IMG/VR virus record: IMGVR_UViG_3300042691_039251
Coordinates: 25,679 to 89,678 of that record
Reading direction: 5' to 3' (one strand)
DNA from: a virus
Length of the DNA stretch: 64,000 bases
Below the pieces are notes generated by a model. The model did not search any database, was not told the origin of the DNA, and was given only the letters and a program-made list of their open reading frames with translations. Every line of letters begins with the position of its first letter. The stretch's first letter is position 1. Shown here piece after piece: positions 40,777-48,707 of this stretch. A program made the translations under genes and the position numbers.

Positions 40777-41832
40777 ATGGAAAGAAAATTAGCAAGCATC
40801 CAAGTGATCAAGGAGATCCTTCCCATCGAAGGAGCTGACGCGATCGAACTCGCAGTGGTCAACGGCTGGAAAGTCGTGGTAGCCAAAAATGTCGGACATC
40901 AAGCAGGCGACTACGTAGTCTATTGTGAGATTGATTCATTCTTGCCCATCAGGGAAGAATTTGAATTTCTCAGAAAGTCTTCTTATAGGAAGATGGGGGA
41001 GCAGGAGGGTTTCAGGTTGAGGACGATCAAGCTCAGAGGGCAAGTCTCCCAGGGACTCATTCTTCCAATGTCAGTCTTCGGAGATTTTAGTTGGACTGCT
41101 TACGAGGGTCTGGACGTCACAGAGAAATTAGGCATAGTAAAATATGAACCTCCGGTGCCGGCAGCTCTCGCAGGTGTGGCCAAAGGTCTCTTTCCGAGCT
41201 TCCTCCGAAAGACAGATGAGGAACGCATTCAAAACCTCGCTTCAGACTATGAAGAAATGCAAAAGCACTCTTACTACATCACTGAAAAGCTCGATGGTAG
41301 CTCAGCGACCTTTTACTATAAGGACGGTGAATTTGGAGTCTGTAGCAGAAACTTAGAGCTCCTCGAGACAGAGGAAAACACTTTTTGGAAAGTGGCTCGA
41401 GAGCTGAACCTCGAGGAGAAAATGAAGTCCCTCGAAAAGAATGTTTGTCTCCAAGGAGAGCTGATAGGAGAGGGGATCCAAGGAAATCCTTACAAGCTGA
41501 AGGGTCAGATAGTAAAGTTCTTCAATGCTTACAAGATCGACGATGGTGAGTACTACGATTTTCTCTCAATGGCAACTCTGCTCGACTACCTCGGTTTGGA
41601 AACAGTCCCGGTGTTGAACACGAACTACGAACTTCCACCCACCATCGAAATACTTCTCAACGATGCTGATGGAAAATCAAGACTGAACGATAATGCAGAC
41701 CGAGAAGGACTCGTGATCAGAAGCCATGATAGAAAAATATCATTCAAAGCAATCAGCAACAAGTTCTTGCTCAAGGAAGACGACAGGCCTTCCAAGGGGG
41801 AACGCTTAAACTGGGAAAACACTAAAAACTAA
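40777..41832 (+). CDS. RNA ligase, DRB0094/Rnl5-like
   Basis: 351 residues from the ATG at 40777, just after the preceding stop. N-terminal half (1-130) is an OB-like domain (SIQVIKEILPIEGADAIELA, GDYVVYCEIDSFLP, LRTIKLRGQVSQGLILP), as in Deinococcus Rnl5. The nucleotidyltransferase domain follows: motif I EKLDGSS with adenylated Lys171, motif IV EGLVIRS (about 310), motif V FKAISNKFLLK (about 325-335). Family members use ATP to seal RNA nicks or 3'-OH/5'-P ends. It precedes a Ro60 homologue by nine bases, implying a joint role in RNA repair or quality control. Confidence 0.88.
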   Translation: MERKLASIQVIKEILPIEGADAIELAVVNGWKVVVAKNVGHQAGDYVVYCEIDSFLPIREEFEFLRKSSYRKMGEQEGFRLRTIKLRGQVSQGLILPMSVFGDFSWTAYEGLDVTEKLGIVKYEPPVPAALAGVAKGLFPSFLRKTDEERIQNLASDYEEMQKHSYYITEKLDGSSATFYYKDGEFGVCSRNLELLETEENTFWKVARELNLEEKMKSLEKNVCLQGELIGEGIQGNPYKLKGQIVKFFNAYKIDDGEYYDFLSMATLLDYLGLETVPVLNTNYELPPTIEILLNDADGKSRLNDNADREGLVIRSHDRKISFKAISNKFLLKEDDRPSKGERLNWENTKN

Positions 41833-41841
41833 ACCAACTAT

Positions 41842-43464
41842 ATGTCAAGACTAACTCCTTTTTCAGACAAGAAACTCGCGGATCACGAACAATACCGTGA
41901 AGAGAGAGTAGAGAATTACATGGGCGGAATGAGCTACCGATTAGGTCCTCTGGAGACTCTAAGAATCGTGGCCGCAAGTTCCATCTTCGGCGAGCCACAG
42001 TACTACCGAGACGGCATCGGAGCTGAGAAGGCTCTAAAAAAGGATGCCAACGTTTTAGAAGTCTCGATCTTCGAAGATCTCGTAAAAGACAAGAGAACAG
42101 TCGCCGAAGTCTTTACCGAAGCGATCGACAGAGCATTAGATGCTGATTTTAAAGCAACGTTGGATCTTGCTCTCACTCTAAGGACTGAGTACATGATGAG
42201 GTTGAACCCATCAGTGATCTGGATCAGAGCCTCTCTCCATCCAAAGAGAGCAGAGTTCAACGAGAAGAATCCGGGTTACATGAAGGAGATTGGAAAAAAG
42301 ATCGTATTGAGGCCGGACGACGTCACTAACCAATTCGATTATTATGCATACGTGAAAGGATCGAAGAAAGGCCTTTCCTCCCTCGTGAAGAGAACTTGGG
42401 CAGAGACTCTGGAGAGCTTCTCTCGCTACCAATTGAACAAATACAAGGGCAAGAAGCTGATAGATCTCGTGAGGATCTCACACGCTCATTCTGATGACAT
42501 TACTGAGCTCGTAAAAACAGGCACTATCAAGGTCGAGGAGTCCGAGAAGACTTGGGAGATCTTGAGATCTGAGGGAAAATCTTGGAAGGAGATCTTGGAA
42601 ACGATCAAGATCCCTCACATGGCCCTCCTCCGCAACCTCCGCGGAATCTTCAAAGAAATAGATAACAGGGAGATCTTGGAAAAAGTTCTAACTGATCTAA
42701 AAGCTGGAGTTCCTTACGGAAAACAGTTCTCCTTCAGATATTGGTCGGCACACAAAGCAGTCTCTTCTGAAGACGGAGTGAATTTCAAAATACCGATCCT
42801 CGATGCTCTCGAAGAATGCATTGATCTAGCGGTAGAGAACTCACCCAGATTAAGAGGCCGAGTAATGTCTCTCTGCGATAATAGCGGATCTGCATGGGGA
42901 AGCTGCAATTCAGAATATGGATCGGTCACCGTAGCAGAGATCGCGAACCTCTCGGCTTTGATCACCGGAGCCAATGCCGAAGAAGGCCACGTCGGAGTCT
43001 TTGGAGATAAATTAGAAACTCGTGGAGTTTCCAAAAGGAACGGCATCATGGCCCAACTGGAAGAATCGAATGCAATTGGCAACACGGTCGGACAGAGCAC
43101 TGAAAACGGGATCTGGCTCTTCTGGGACAAAGCAATCAAGAACAAGGAGCACTGGGACACCGTCTTCATCTACTCTGATATGCAGGCCGGCACCGGAGGC
43201 CTCTACGGAGTCAATGCTGAAGACTATAAAGAGTTCAGACATAAAGACGGCAGACACATCGACGTCCTTGCTCTGGTCCAAAAATACCGAAGAGAAGTAA
43301 ACTCAAGAGTGAACGTCTTTTCGGTCCAAGTTGCAGGTTACGACAATTCAGTCCTTCCGGGTAACATTTACCGAGGAGCAATTCTCACAGGTTGGACAGG
43401 CAAAGAATCACTCTACGCCCAGGAGATCATCAAAATCTGGGACGAAATAGAAAATATAAAATGA
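41842..43464 (+). CDS. rsr: Ro60/Rsr homologue (TROVE domain plus vWA domain)
   Basis: 540 residues, the full length of Ro60 (about 530-540). Residues about 20-330 have the TROVE pattern of helical HEAT-like repeats: LETLRIVAASSIFG, LTLRTEYMMRLNPSVIW, LVKRTWAETLESFSRYQLNKYKGK, LVRISHAHS, IPHMALLRNLRGIF. Residues from about 335 form a von Willebrand A domain with a MIDAS motif DNSGSAWGS (346-354) and later FIYSDMQAG. In other organisms Ro60 is an RNA-binding ring that sorts misfolded or damaged RNAs, usually with a Y RNA. Here it follows an RNA ligase and a candidate structured RNA. Stop overlaps the next small frame (ATGA). Confidence 0.88.
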   Translation: MSRLTPFSDKKLADHEQYREERVENYMGGMSYRLGPLETLRIVAASSIFGEPQYYRDGIGAEKALKKDANVLEVSIFEDLVKDKRTVAEVFTEAIDRALDADFKATLDLALTLRTEYMMRLNPSVIWIRASLHPKRAEFNEKNPGYMKEIGKKIVLRPDDVTNQFDYYAYVKGSKKGLSSLVKRTWAETLESFSRYQLNKYKGKKLIDLVRISHAHSDDITELVKTGTIKVEESEKTWEILRSEGKSWKEILETIKIPHMALLRNLRGIFKEIDNREILEKVLTDLKAGVPYGKQFSFRYWSAHKAVSSEDGVNFKIPILDALEECIDLAVENSPRLRGRVMSLCDNSGSAWGSCNSEYGSVTVAEIANLSALITGANAEEGHVGVFGDKLETRGVSKRNGIMAQLEESNAIGNTVGQSTENGIWLFWDKAIKNKEHWDTVFIYSDMQAGTGGLYGVNAEDYKEFRHKDGRHIDVLALVQKYRREVNSRVNVFSVQVAGYDNSVLPGNIYRGAILTGWTGKESLYAQEIIKIWDEIENIK

Positions 43465-43562
43465 AAAAGTTTTTCGCTTTGATGAAGAAGTTCTATAATT
43501 TCCTCAAGCTGGTCGAGGAATTGAGAATGAAGTGTATGATAAAATCAGGCAGAGGCTATTAA
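43461..43562 (+). CDS. Very small basic peptide, possible gene
   Basis: 33 residues starting in the ATGA overlap with the Ro60 stop: MKKFFALMKKFYNFLKLVEE then a basic end. An amphipathic helix is likely. The overlap with the upstream stop is typical of real genes here, but the length makes coding status uncertain. Confidence 0.4.
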   Translation: MKKFFALMKKFYNFLKLVEELRMKCMIKSGRGY

Positions 43563-43580
43563 CTTACAAAATGCTAAAGC

Positions 43581-44297
43581 ATGAGAGAAATAAAAAGGAA
43601 GAGCTCGAAGCTCGTTGATTGGGAACTCTATGAAGCAATCCCACAAGTCTACGTAGTCCGAGTCGAAGACTCTTACCAGAGAGCAATGCTCTTCCTCAGA
43701 TACCAAGAACACTACGAATCTCCCTACAACAAGTTCCAAGGAAAGAGCTTCAACATTTTTGAGTTCATGGACCACTACCGAAAAGACCGAGGAGCCTGTG
43801 CTTTTCTTTATCCGAGCGAGTGGTCAGGGTACAACATACCGAGCAGCTCTCTTCTCAAATGTTACGTCGAGGTAAAAGACAACAACCCATACGATGAAGC
43901 AATGGGCGAAATCATCATCAAGATCTCAGAGGAGCTCCTCGCTGGAAAAGCTCCTGGGCAGAAAGCTCCTAAATTCTATCTCATCGGTGTCGACAAGATT
44001 GAAGGAGGAGTCATGGACCACGAAATTGCACACGCTCTCTTCTTCATCGATCCTCAATATAGAAAGAAGGCCACAGATCTCGTCTCAAAGCTCGCTCCTC
44101 GAAAAAGAGAGAAGATGGAGAAGATACTCCTCGGCCTCGGCTACCGCCCTCAAGTTCTAGTAGATGAGATTCAAGCTTTCATGAGCACTGGTCTTTGGCC
44201 TGGCATGGCAAAGGTCGTCACTGAAAAGGATTGTAAGCCCTTCATTGAAAATTGGCTTGACACCTCGTTAGCGTGTTCTCCCGATTTCAAGAGATAA
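43581..44297 (+). CDS. Putative zinc metallopeptidase (HEIAH motif)
   Basis: 238 residues. GVMDHEIAHALFF provides HExxH (His147, Glu148, His151), and the later VDEIQAFMSTG could supply the third, acidic ligand, as in gluzincin-like proteases. The N-terminal part (about 1-130) is a separate alpha/beta region. Large phages encode proteins of this type with no known target. It sits in the Ro60 operon and its stop abuts the next promoter. Could be inactive or act on host proteins. Confidence 0.6.
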   Translation: MREIKRKSSKLVDWELYEAIPQVYVVRVEDSYQRAMLFLRYQEHYESPYNKFQGKSFNIFEFMDHYRKDRGACAFLYPSEWSGYNIPSSSLLKCYVEVKDNNPYDEAMGEIIIKISEELLAGKAPGQKAPKFYLIGVDKIEGGVMDHEIAHALFFIDPQYRKKATDLVSKLAPRKREKMEKILLGLGYRPQVLVDEIQAFMSTGLWPGMAKVVTEKDCKPFIENWLDTSLACSPDFKR

Positions 44298-44329
44298 TTT
44301 TCTCTTCTCGTTTCATTTTTCTATATTTT
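44298..44329 (+). promoter_or_regulatory. Phage promoter TTTTCT-N18-TATATTTT
   Basis: TTTTCT (44298-44303) begins on the base after the preceding stop codon; 18 bases; TATATTTT (44322-44329); ACT; ATG at 44333. Same geometry as the promoter at 40.55 kb. Confidence 0.68.
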
Positions 44330-44332
44330 ACT

Positions 44333-44635
44333 ATGAAAAGAATAATCATATTTTGTCTATTCCTCGTAGGATGCGTCGACAGGAAGGACTTCGTCGAAGA
44401 ACGCATATCATATAAGATCGACTCAGTGGCTTATCACCCTGTCGGTTTTCCTAGCGTGGCCAACCTCGATCCCCGTTGGATCGCCTACACTGAATTCGGA
44501 CAATTTACCTATCACCATCCGGTCGAAGTCGGAGACAGCGTTGAGGTGATCATCATGACTCCAAAAAGAGACACTATGGTCTTTGATCCGATATTAGAAC
44601 ACAGCAAAATAAAAGAAGATGACACCCTTAGATAG
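44333..44635 (+). CDS. Small lipoprotein
   Basis: 100 residues from the ATG at 44333, three bases after a promoter box; an in-frame ATG at 44273 lies within the previous gene. MKRIIIFCLFLVGC is a short signal peptide ending in a lipobox with Cys14, so the mature protein should be lipid-anchored. The rest has no recognised domain (VAYHPVGFPSVANLD, YHHPVEVGDSVEV). Phage lipoproteins often block superinfection or take part in lysis; which applies here is unknown. Confidence 0.65.
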   Translation: MKRIIIFCLFLVGCVDRKDFVEERISYKIDSVAYHPVGFPSVANLDPRWIAYTEFGQFTYHHPVEVGDSVEVIIMTPKRDTMVFDPILEHSKIKEDDTLR

Positions 44636-44849
44636 AATGATCGAGTACGTGAGAACCCGTTTCGAAATGGGAGAGGCTTTTGAGAACATGGCTTCTAACT
44701 TGAAAACCGAGGAAAAGAAGATCATTAGCAGAGCTTGGCACGACGGTAACATCATCGGCAGAAATGGCTGGATCAGAGAAGAGTACGAAACAGGAGAACA
44801 ATACTACGAAAAAACTTATGGGCATGAACGAAATGTTGGAGGAAAATAG
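44619..44849 (+). CDS. Small acidic protein, unknown
   Basis: 76 residues, overlapping the lipoprotein gene by 17 bases. Helical and charged (MIEYVRTRFEMGEAFENMAS, then REEYETGEQYYEKTYGHE). No motif recognised. Confidence 0.55.
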   Translation: MTPLDRMIEYVRTRFEMGEAFENMASNLKTEEKKIISRAWHDGNIIGRNGWIREEYETGEQYYEKTYGHERNVGGK

Positions 44850-44997
44850 CTACTGGGACATCGACATCCTGATAGAATACCGAAAGAGAAAAAAGAAAGA
44901 GATCGATCGGTTGGAAAAAACCCTCTGGTCTCGGATCTGGAACTGGAAGAAGATCAAGAAATTGAAAGAAGATCTCGCAAAAATAAGATACGTATGA
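44818..44997 (+). CDS. Small basic helical protein, unknown
   Basis: 59 residues from ATG 44818 (alternatives 44824 and 44833). The frame extends further upstream but would overlap the previous gene heavily. Trp/Lys-rich helix in the second half (LWSRIWNWKKIKKLKEDL). It ends in an ATGA-type overlap with the phosphoesterase gene. Function unknown. Confidence 0.5.
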   Translation: MGMNEMLEENSYWDIDILIEYRKRKKKEIDRLEKTLWSRIWNWKKIKKLKEDLAKIRYV

Positions 44998-45656
44998 GAA
45001 TCAAGATTAAAAATAAAGAGAAGGTCTGGATCTTCAGCGATCCACACTACAACCACAAGAACATCTGCAGAGGAGTCACCAACTGGAGGATGGCTGATGG
45101 TTCAGTTCCTGAAGCACAGACCCGAAATTTCAAAGATCTAGATCAGATGAACGCGGCCATCGTCAATAACATCAACGATACGGTAGGCCAGCAAGACATC
45201 CTCATCTGTTTAGGAGATTGGTCCTTCGGAGGCTTTGAGAGCATCACAGAGTTCTGGGATCGTCTGATATGTAAGAACATATATCTCATACTTGGGAACC
45301 ACGATCACCATATCGAGAATAACCGAGATGACATCGAAAAGCTCTTCTTGGAGGTCGGACACTACGCCACGCTGGAAATTGAAGACGGTTACAAGTTCAG
45401 GTTGATGCACTACCCGATCTCATCCTGGGACGGGTTGAGAAAAGGCGTGATCCACCTCCACGGCCACTGTCACCTTCCGACTGATAAGAGGTTTGGAGAA
45501 GGAAAGAGGATGGACGTTGGCATGGACGGGCACCCAGAGTTCAGGCCCTATGATCTCAGAAGGGAAATCATTCCTCTGATGAACAAGAGGCCTATCGGAT
45601 CAGAGCTCGGTTCAGAGGACCACCACATGGACGACATTAAAGGAATTGTAGGATAA
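44994..45656 (+). CDS. Calcineurin-like metallophosphoesterase
   Basis: 220 residues. Motifs in order: FSDPHYNH (D16, H18; the D-x-H site), LGDWSFGG (GDxxxxG), LILGNHDHH (GNHD), LMHYPI and HLHGHCH (metal-binding HGH). This is the compact phage and bacterial MPE family whose members hydrolyse phosphoesters such as 2',3'-cyclic nucleotides or nucleic-acid ends. Given the RNA ligases nearby, an RNA end-healing phosphatase or cyclic phosphodiesterase role is plausible but inferred. The C-terminal 40 residues lie outside the core. Confidence 0.85.
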   Translation: MRIKIKNKEKVWIFSDPHYNHKNICRGVTNWRMADGSVPEAQTRNFKDLDQMNAAIVNNINDTVGQQDILICLGDWSFGGFESITEFWDRLICKNIYLILGNHDHHIENNRDDIEKLFLEVGHYATLEIEDGYKFRLMHYPISSWDGLRKGVIHLHGHCHLPTDKRFGEGKRMDVGMDGHPEFRPYDLRREIIPLMNKRPIGSELGSEDHHMDDIKGIVG

Positions 45657-45666
45657 AACTAATAAC

Positions 45667-45981
45667 ATGGCAGAAAAGAAAGAAACGATTGCAGAAGGAA
45701 TGGGACTCAACGAAGAGTGGGCTCTCATCAACAGGCACCGAGCAGAGAAAATTCTCGAAGAGAATAACACGGTGTCAGATGCTCTACTGAGCATGGCTGC
45801 AGACCTCAGAGAAGAAGAGTTCGGAGGAGGAATAGAAATCTCAATCTATGAAAAGAAGCTCATAATGATGGGCTTCCACCTCGCTCAACTCATCATGCAA
45901 AAACAACAAGAGTCGGTGATTGGAGCTTCTCTACAAGCTCTGCAGACTCTGCAAGAATTGAGAAAAAACTTAGATGAATAG
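45667..45981 (+). CDS. Helical protein, unknown
   Basis: 104 residues, rich in Glu, Leu and Gln, nearly all helical. SVIGASLQALQTLQELRKNL at the end could form a coiled coil. No family recognised. Overlaps the next start by eight bases. Confidence 0.6.
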   Translation: MAEKKETIAEGMGLNEEWALINRHRAEKILEENNTVSDALLSMAADLREEEFGGGIEISIYEKKLIMMGFHLAQLIMQKQQESVIGASLQALQTLQELRKNLDE

Positions 45982-46453
45982 CATGGAGCACTTAAGAATC
46001 AACATACCGATCACGAAGCCTCTGGTCCTCATCGACATGGACGGAGTTCTCTGTGATTTTGAAAAGAGAAAGAAAGAGATAGAAGCAAAAGGCTTCAAAG
46101 GCGGAAGCGTCTTCAAGCACCCAGATGCTTACAAAAACTTGGAGCCGATAGAAGGTGCGATCGAGGCGTGGCACAAGCTCCAAGAAAAATACGAGACTTA
46201 CATTCTGAGCACTCCAGCGTGGAGCAATCCAGACAGCTGGTCAGAAAAGCGGATCTGGGTCGAGGAGAACTTGGGCCGATCAGCTCACAAAAAACTGATC
46301 CTCTCGCATCACAAAGGATTGATCAAGGGAGACTATCTCATCGATGACAGAGAAGCAAACGGTGTCGGAGATTTCGAGGGCACTCACATTCATTTTGGTA
46401 CTGAACTCTATCCTGATTGGGAACACGTTCTTCAAAGACTAGGCATTGTATGA
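45974..46453 (+). CDS. 5'(3')-deoxyribonucleotidase-like HAD phosphatase
   Basis: 159 residues (a start at 45983 would drop three). HAD motif I LVLIDMDGVLCDF with nucleophile Asp and second Asp, motif II region ILSTPAW, motif III LILSHHKGLIKGDYLIDDR. This matches NT5C-type 5' nucleotidases found in many phages, which dephosphorylate dNMPs or trim nucleotide pools. A role in removing RNA or DNA 3'-phosphates, as in the HAD domain of T4 Pnkp, is an alternative. Overlaps the next gene by ATGA. Confidence 0.8.
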   Translation: MNSMEHLRINIPITKPLVLIDMDGVLCDFEKRKKEIEAKGFKGGSVFKHPDAYKNLEPIEGAIEAWHKLQEKYETYILSTPAWSNPDSWSEKRIWVEENLGRSAHKKLILSHHKGLIKGDYLIDDREANGVGDFEGTHIHFGTELYPDWEHVLQRLGIV

Positions 46454-47046
46454 TCGATAACATTGAACTCATCAAACCTCTCCTGAACTTTGACAGAGAA
46501 GGAGACTTCTACATGCTCTACGTTTTTAAGAGAAAGAAAGACCAACCTGAAGGAGAGAGGGACAACCACCAATCAGTGAGGACGATCAAAACATATTGCA
46601 TTGAATCAATAGAACATCTTGATCGGCGATACGAGGAGATCAAACAGCTCTGCGAAATGTTCAGAGCTCGAGCATACATTCACGTCCAAAAGCAAAACCA
46701 CATGGACGTCTCTTTGGAGATGATGGTCTCTCTAGCTACAAGGATCAAGAACGGACAGACTAATCAGAAGGGCCTTTTTGATTCTGTTGTCGGCCAGATC
46801 AAGACTCAAGAAAAGCGTTGGATCGTAGACATAGACACTAAAGACATCGATTTGACAACTATTGTGTTGTGGATCGATACTCAGTGTAGGCCCGAAGGTT
46901 CTAAAGTCGAAGCTTTAATTCCAACCAAAAGCGGTTTTCACTTAATCACGAGAAGATTTGATGTGATGGAGTTTAAGAAGAGATACCCTGAGATAGATCT
47001 CCAGAAAAAGAATCCTACGTGTTTGTACGTACCTGATTCTCTCTAA
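46450..47046 (+). CDS. Unknown protein, weakly primase-like
   Basis: 198 residues from the ATG at 46450, which overlaps the previous stop (ATGA). RWIVDIDTKDID followed by EALIPTKSGFHLITRRFD resembles the catalytic strands of archaeo-eukaryotic primase-like folds (DxD pair, then a basic GxH strand). The N-terminal half (LLNFDREGDFYMLYVFKRKKDQ) is alpha/beta. The resemblance is faint and rests on two short segments, so function is left open. The next promoter begins on the base after the stop. Confidence 0.55.
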   Translation: MIDNIELIKPLLNFDREGDFYMLYVFKRKKDQPEGERDNHQSVRTIKTYCIESIEHLDRRYEEIKQLCEMFRARAYIHVQKQNHMDVSLEMMVSLATRIKNGQTNQKGLFDSVVGQIKTQEKRWIVDIDTKDIDLTTIVLWIDTQCRPEGSKVEALIPTKSGFHLITRRFDVMEFKKRYPEIDLQKKNPTCLYVPDSL

Positions 47047-47078
47047 TTTTCTGGTGTCATCGCCTTTAACTATCTTTT
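47047..47078 (+). promoter_or_regulatory. Phage promoter TTTTCT-N18-TATCTTTT
   Basis: TTTTCT (47047-47052), 18 bases, TATCTTTT (47071-47078), AAT, ATG at 47082. Third case in which the start codon lies three bases after the -7-like box. Confidence 0.7.
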
Positions 47079-47081
47079 AAT

Positions 47082-47246
47082 ATGAAAAAGAAGAAGACGA
47101 TAAGGTGGAGACAGAAGCTGAACCGAGAAGCCGCGAAAGAACAGGGCTTCTACGACGGCAGGTTCAAACCGAGGATCGTCAAAGACAAGAAGAAGTGGAA
47201 TTCTAAACGAGGCTCCCGTGGGTGGAGGCCTGAAAACGAAAACTAA
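47082..47246 (+). CDS. Small, very basic protein, unknown
   Basis: 54 residues, about 45 per cent Lys and Arg (MKKKKTIRWRQKLNREAAKE start, RGSRGWRPENEN end). Likely nucleic-acid-binding by charge alone. It directly follows a promoter, and its TAATG end is shared with the next gene. Confidence 0.6.
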   Translation: MKKKKTIRWRQKLNREAAKEQGFYDGRFKPRIVKDKKKWNSKRGSRGWRPENEN

Positions 47247-47443
47247 TGTTTAACGAACAAGAGCTTTATGAAAGATACATGCAGGTCTATGAAATCGAGA
47301 TCAGAGAAACTTCTTCGCCTCTAGGAAGAAAGTTATTGGCCGAGATCAATATGCTCGAAGATCTTACTCTCGAAGAATTCGAGGAGAGGCTCAAAGAAGA
47401 CGAAAAATTTAGAAAAAAATGGGGAAACGAACAGATTTTTTAA
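47246..47443 (+). CDS. Small acidic helical protein, unknown
   Basis: 65 residues: MFNEQELYERYMQVYEIEIR followed by LTLEEFEERLKEDEKFRKKW. Acidic and helical. Coupled to the preceding gene by TAATG and overlapping the next by 25 bases. No family recognised. Confidence 0.6.
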   Translation: MFNEQELYERYMQVYEIEIRETSSPLGRKLLAEINMLEDLTLEEFEERLKEDEKFRKKWGNEQIF

Positions 47444-47595
47444 GAAGAGTAGAATGGATTTGGGAATTTTATTTTGTCTACTTTATCTTCAACCCAATGA
47501 AAATTCACAGATATCACGACTACATGTGGCAGAAATGGGGCTCTAGATATTGTAGCCGAGAAGAATACGAAAATTACAAAAAAACCATATCATGA
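47419..47595 (+). CDS. Small aromatic-rich protein, possibly membrane-associated
   Basis: 58 residues from ATG 47419. WIWEFYFVYFIFNPMKIH is a hydrophobic aromatic stretch at 13-30 that could dip into the membrane; the rest is polar (YMWQKWGSRYCSREEYEN). Its stop overlaps the next gene's ATG (ATGA). No family recognised. Confidence 0.5.
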   Translation: MGKRTDFLRRVEWIWEFYFVYFIFNPMKIHRYHDYMWQKWGSRYCSREEYENYKKTIS

Positions 47596-47774
47596 CACAA
47601 GTAGGTAAAGGCAGAAAACCCCTGTACAAGAAAAACCACAATGCTTTCGAAGAAAAGAAAGACGAGCTCATTAAAGTCCAATTGAACCACAAGACCTGGG
47701 TCTATGTGAAAAAGGACATTACAGAGAGCATGATTGAACAGCTCAGAAAAAAGTACACTCCACAATTAGCATAG
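47592..47774 (+). CDS. Small basic protein, unknown
   Basis: 60 residues, Lys-rich (MTQVGKGRKPLYKKNHN), with a compact second half (KVQLNHKTWVYVKKDITESM). No motif recognised. ATGA overlap with the upstream gene. Confidence 0.55.
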   Translation: MTQVGKGRKPLYKKNHNAFEEKKDELIKVQLNHKTWVYVKKDITESMIEQLRKKYTPQLA

Positions 47775-47805
47775 AGCAAAATATATAGTAAAAATAGAAA
47801 AGAGA

Positions 47806-48687
47806 GTGAGATTTATTCAGACTTACGACGGCTTTCTAAACGAATCAGCCTTCATAAACGAATCAGCATTCAGGTTCCTCGGCGAGGCCAAAGAAATGGA
47901 GGTTCTAGTTGATCTAGAAGAAGTCGGCAAAAACCCATCAGATTTCTTCGGAGCATTCGACGGCATCTATGTAATCAACTTAAAGCAAAGAGACGATAGA
48001 TTAAAATCGTTCAAAGACCAGATGAAAGCAGCAGGCGTCAACGCCGGTGACATAAAGAGAGTAGAGGGCTACAATGGAAAAGAGATGGCTGATAAGGTCT
48101 TCAAAGATCCCATGTATCTCCTCGATAAGTATTCTGATCTCGTTGACGTAAAAAAGCTCACTGAAGGAAACCTTGACAGAGTAAAGCAAGAACCTGGCTG
48201 TTATGCATGTTCTGAAAGCCACCGATTGGCGGTAATGCAGGCACAAAAAGACGGTTGTAAAAGACCCCTCATTTTCGAAGACGACGCAGTACTTACCAAA
48301 GCTCTCTTCACTCAGGGATCTAAGATGAGAGAAAGAATCGATTCTCTCAAGTACGACTTCCTTAACATGGGTCTCGGAGAGACCAAATTCAACGGAAGAA
48401 ACTTTAACGGCAGAGGCCTCGTTCAGAAGCTCGTCAAAGGATCCCCTACAAAATTCCACGCATATTCAGTAGAAGAAAAATCGATGGACGATTTCATCAA
48501 AGCTTCTCTCAAGAACTGGACCTACCACGTGGACATTGTAGTAACTAACGAATTCAGAGACGGCGGAAAGAAATTCTACGCAATGAACCCAAGACCTTTT
48601 ACTCAGCTCGGAGATCATTCAGACATCCAGGGCAAAGAAATCGGTAAAGGCGGTAAGGGTGAAATGGCTTTCAAATTCGAAGGCTAA
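47806..48687 (+). CDS. Family 25 glycosyltransferase with probable capsid-targeting leader
   Basis: 293 residues from a GTG start. The GT25 core begins near 53: GIYVINLKQRDDRLKSFK, then GCYACSESHRLAVMQAQKDG and PLIFEDDAVL (EDD as the DxD-like motif), the hallmark pattern of LPS and collagen glycosyltransferases. The leader MRFIQTYDGFLNESAF, with a repeated NESAF unit and FLGEA, mimics the N-terminal capsid-targeting sequence of T4 internal proteins, giving three possible L/I-x-E cleavage sites. The GTG start is preferred because the leader would be lost with the next ATG at 47896. Followed by a terminator. Confidence 0.82.
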   Translation: MRFIQTYDGFLNESAFINESAFRFLGEAKEMEVLVDLEEVGKNPSDFFGAFDGIYVINLKQRDDRLKSFKDQMKAAGVNAGDIKRVEGYNGKEMADKVFKDPMYLLDKYSDLVDVKKLTEGNLDRVKQEPGCYACSESHRLAVMQAQKDGCKRPLIFEDDAVLTKALFTQGSKMRERIDSLKYDFLNMGLGETKFNGRNFNGRGLVQKLVKGSPTKFHAYSVEEKSMDDFIKASLKNWTYHVDIVVTNEFRDGGKKFYAMNPRPFTQLGDHSDIQGKEIGKGGKGEMAFKFEG

Positions 48688-48707
48688 CATAAAATAGATC
48701 AATCTTG

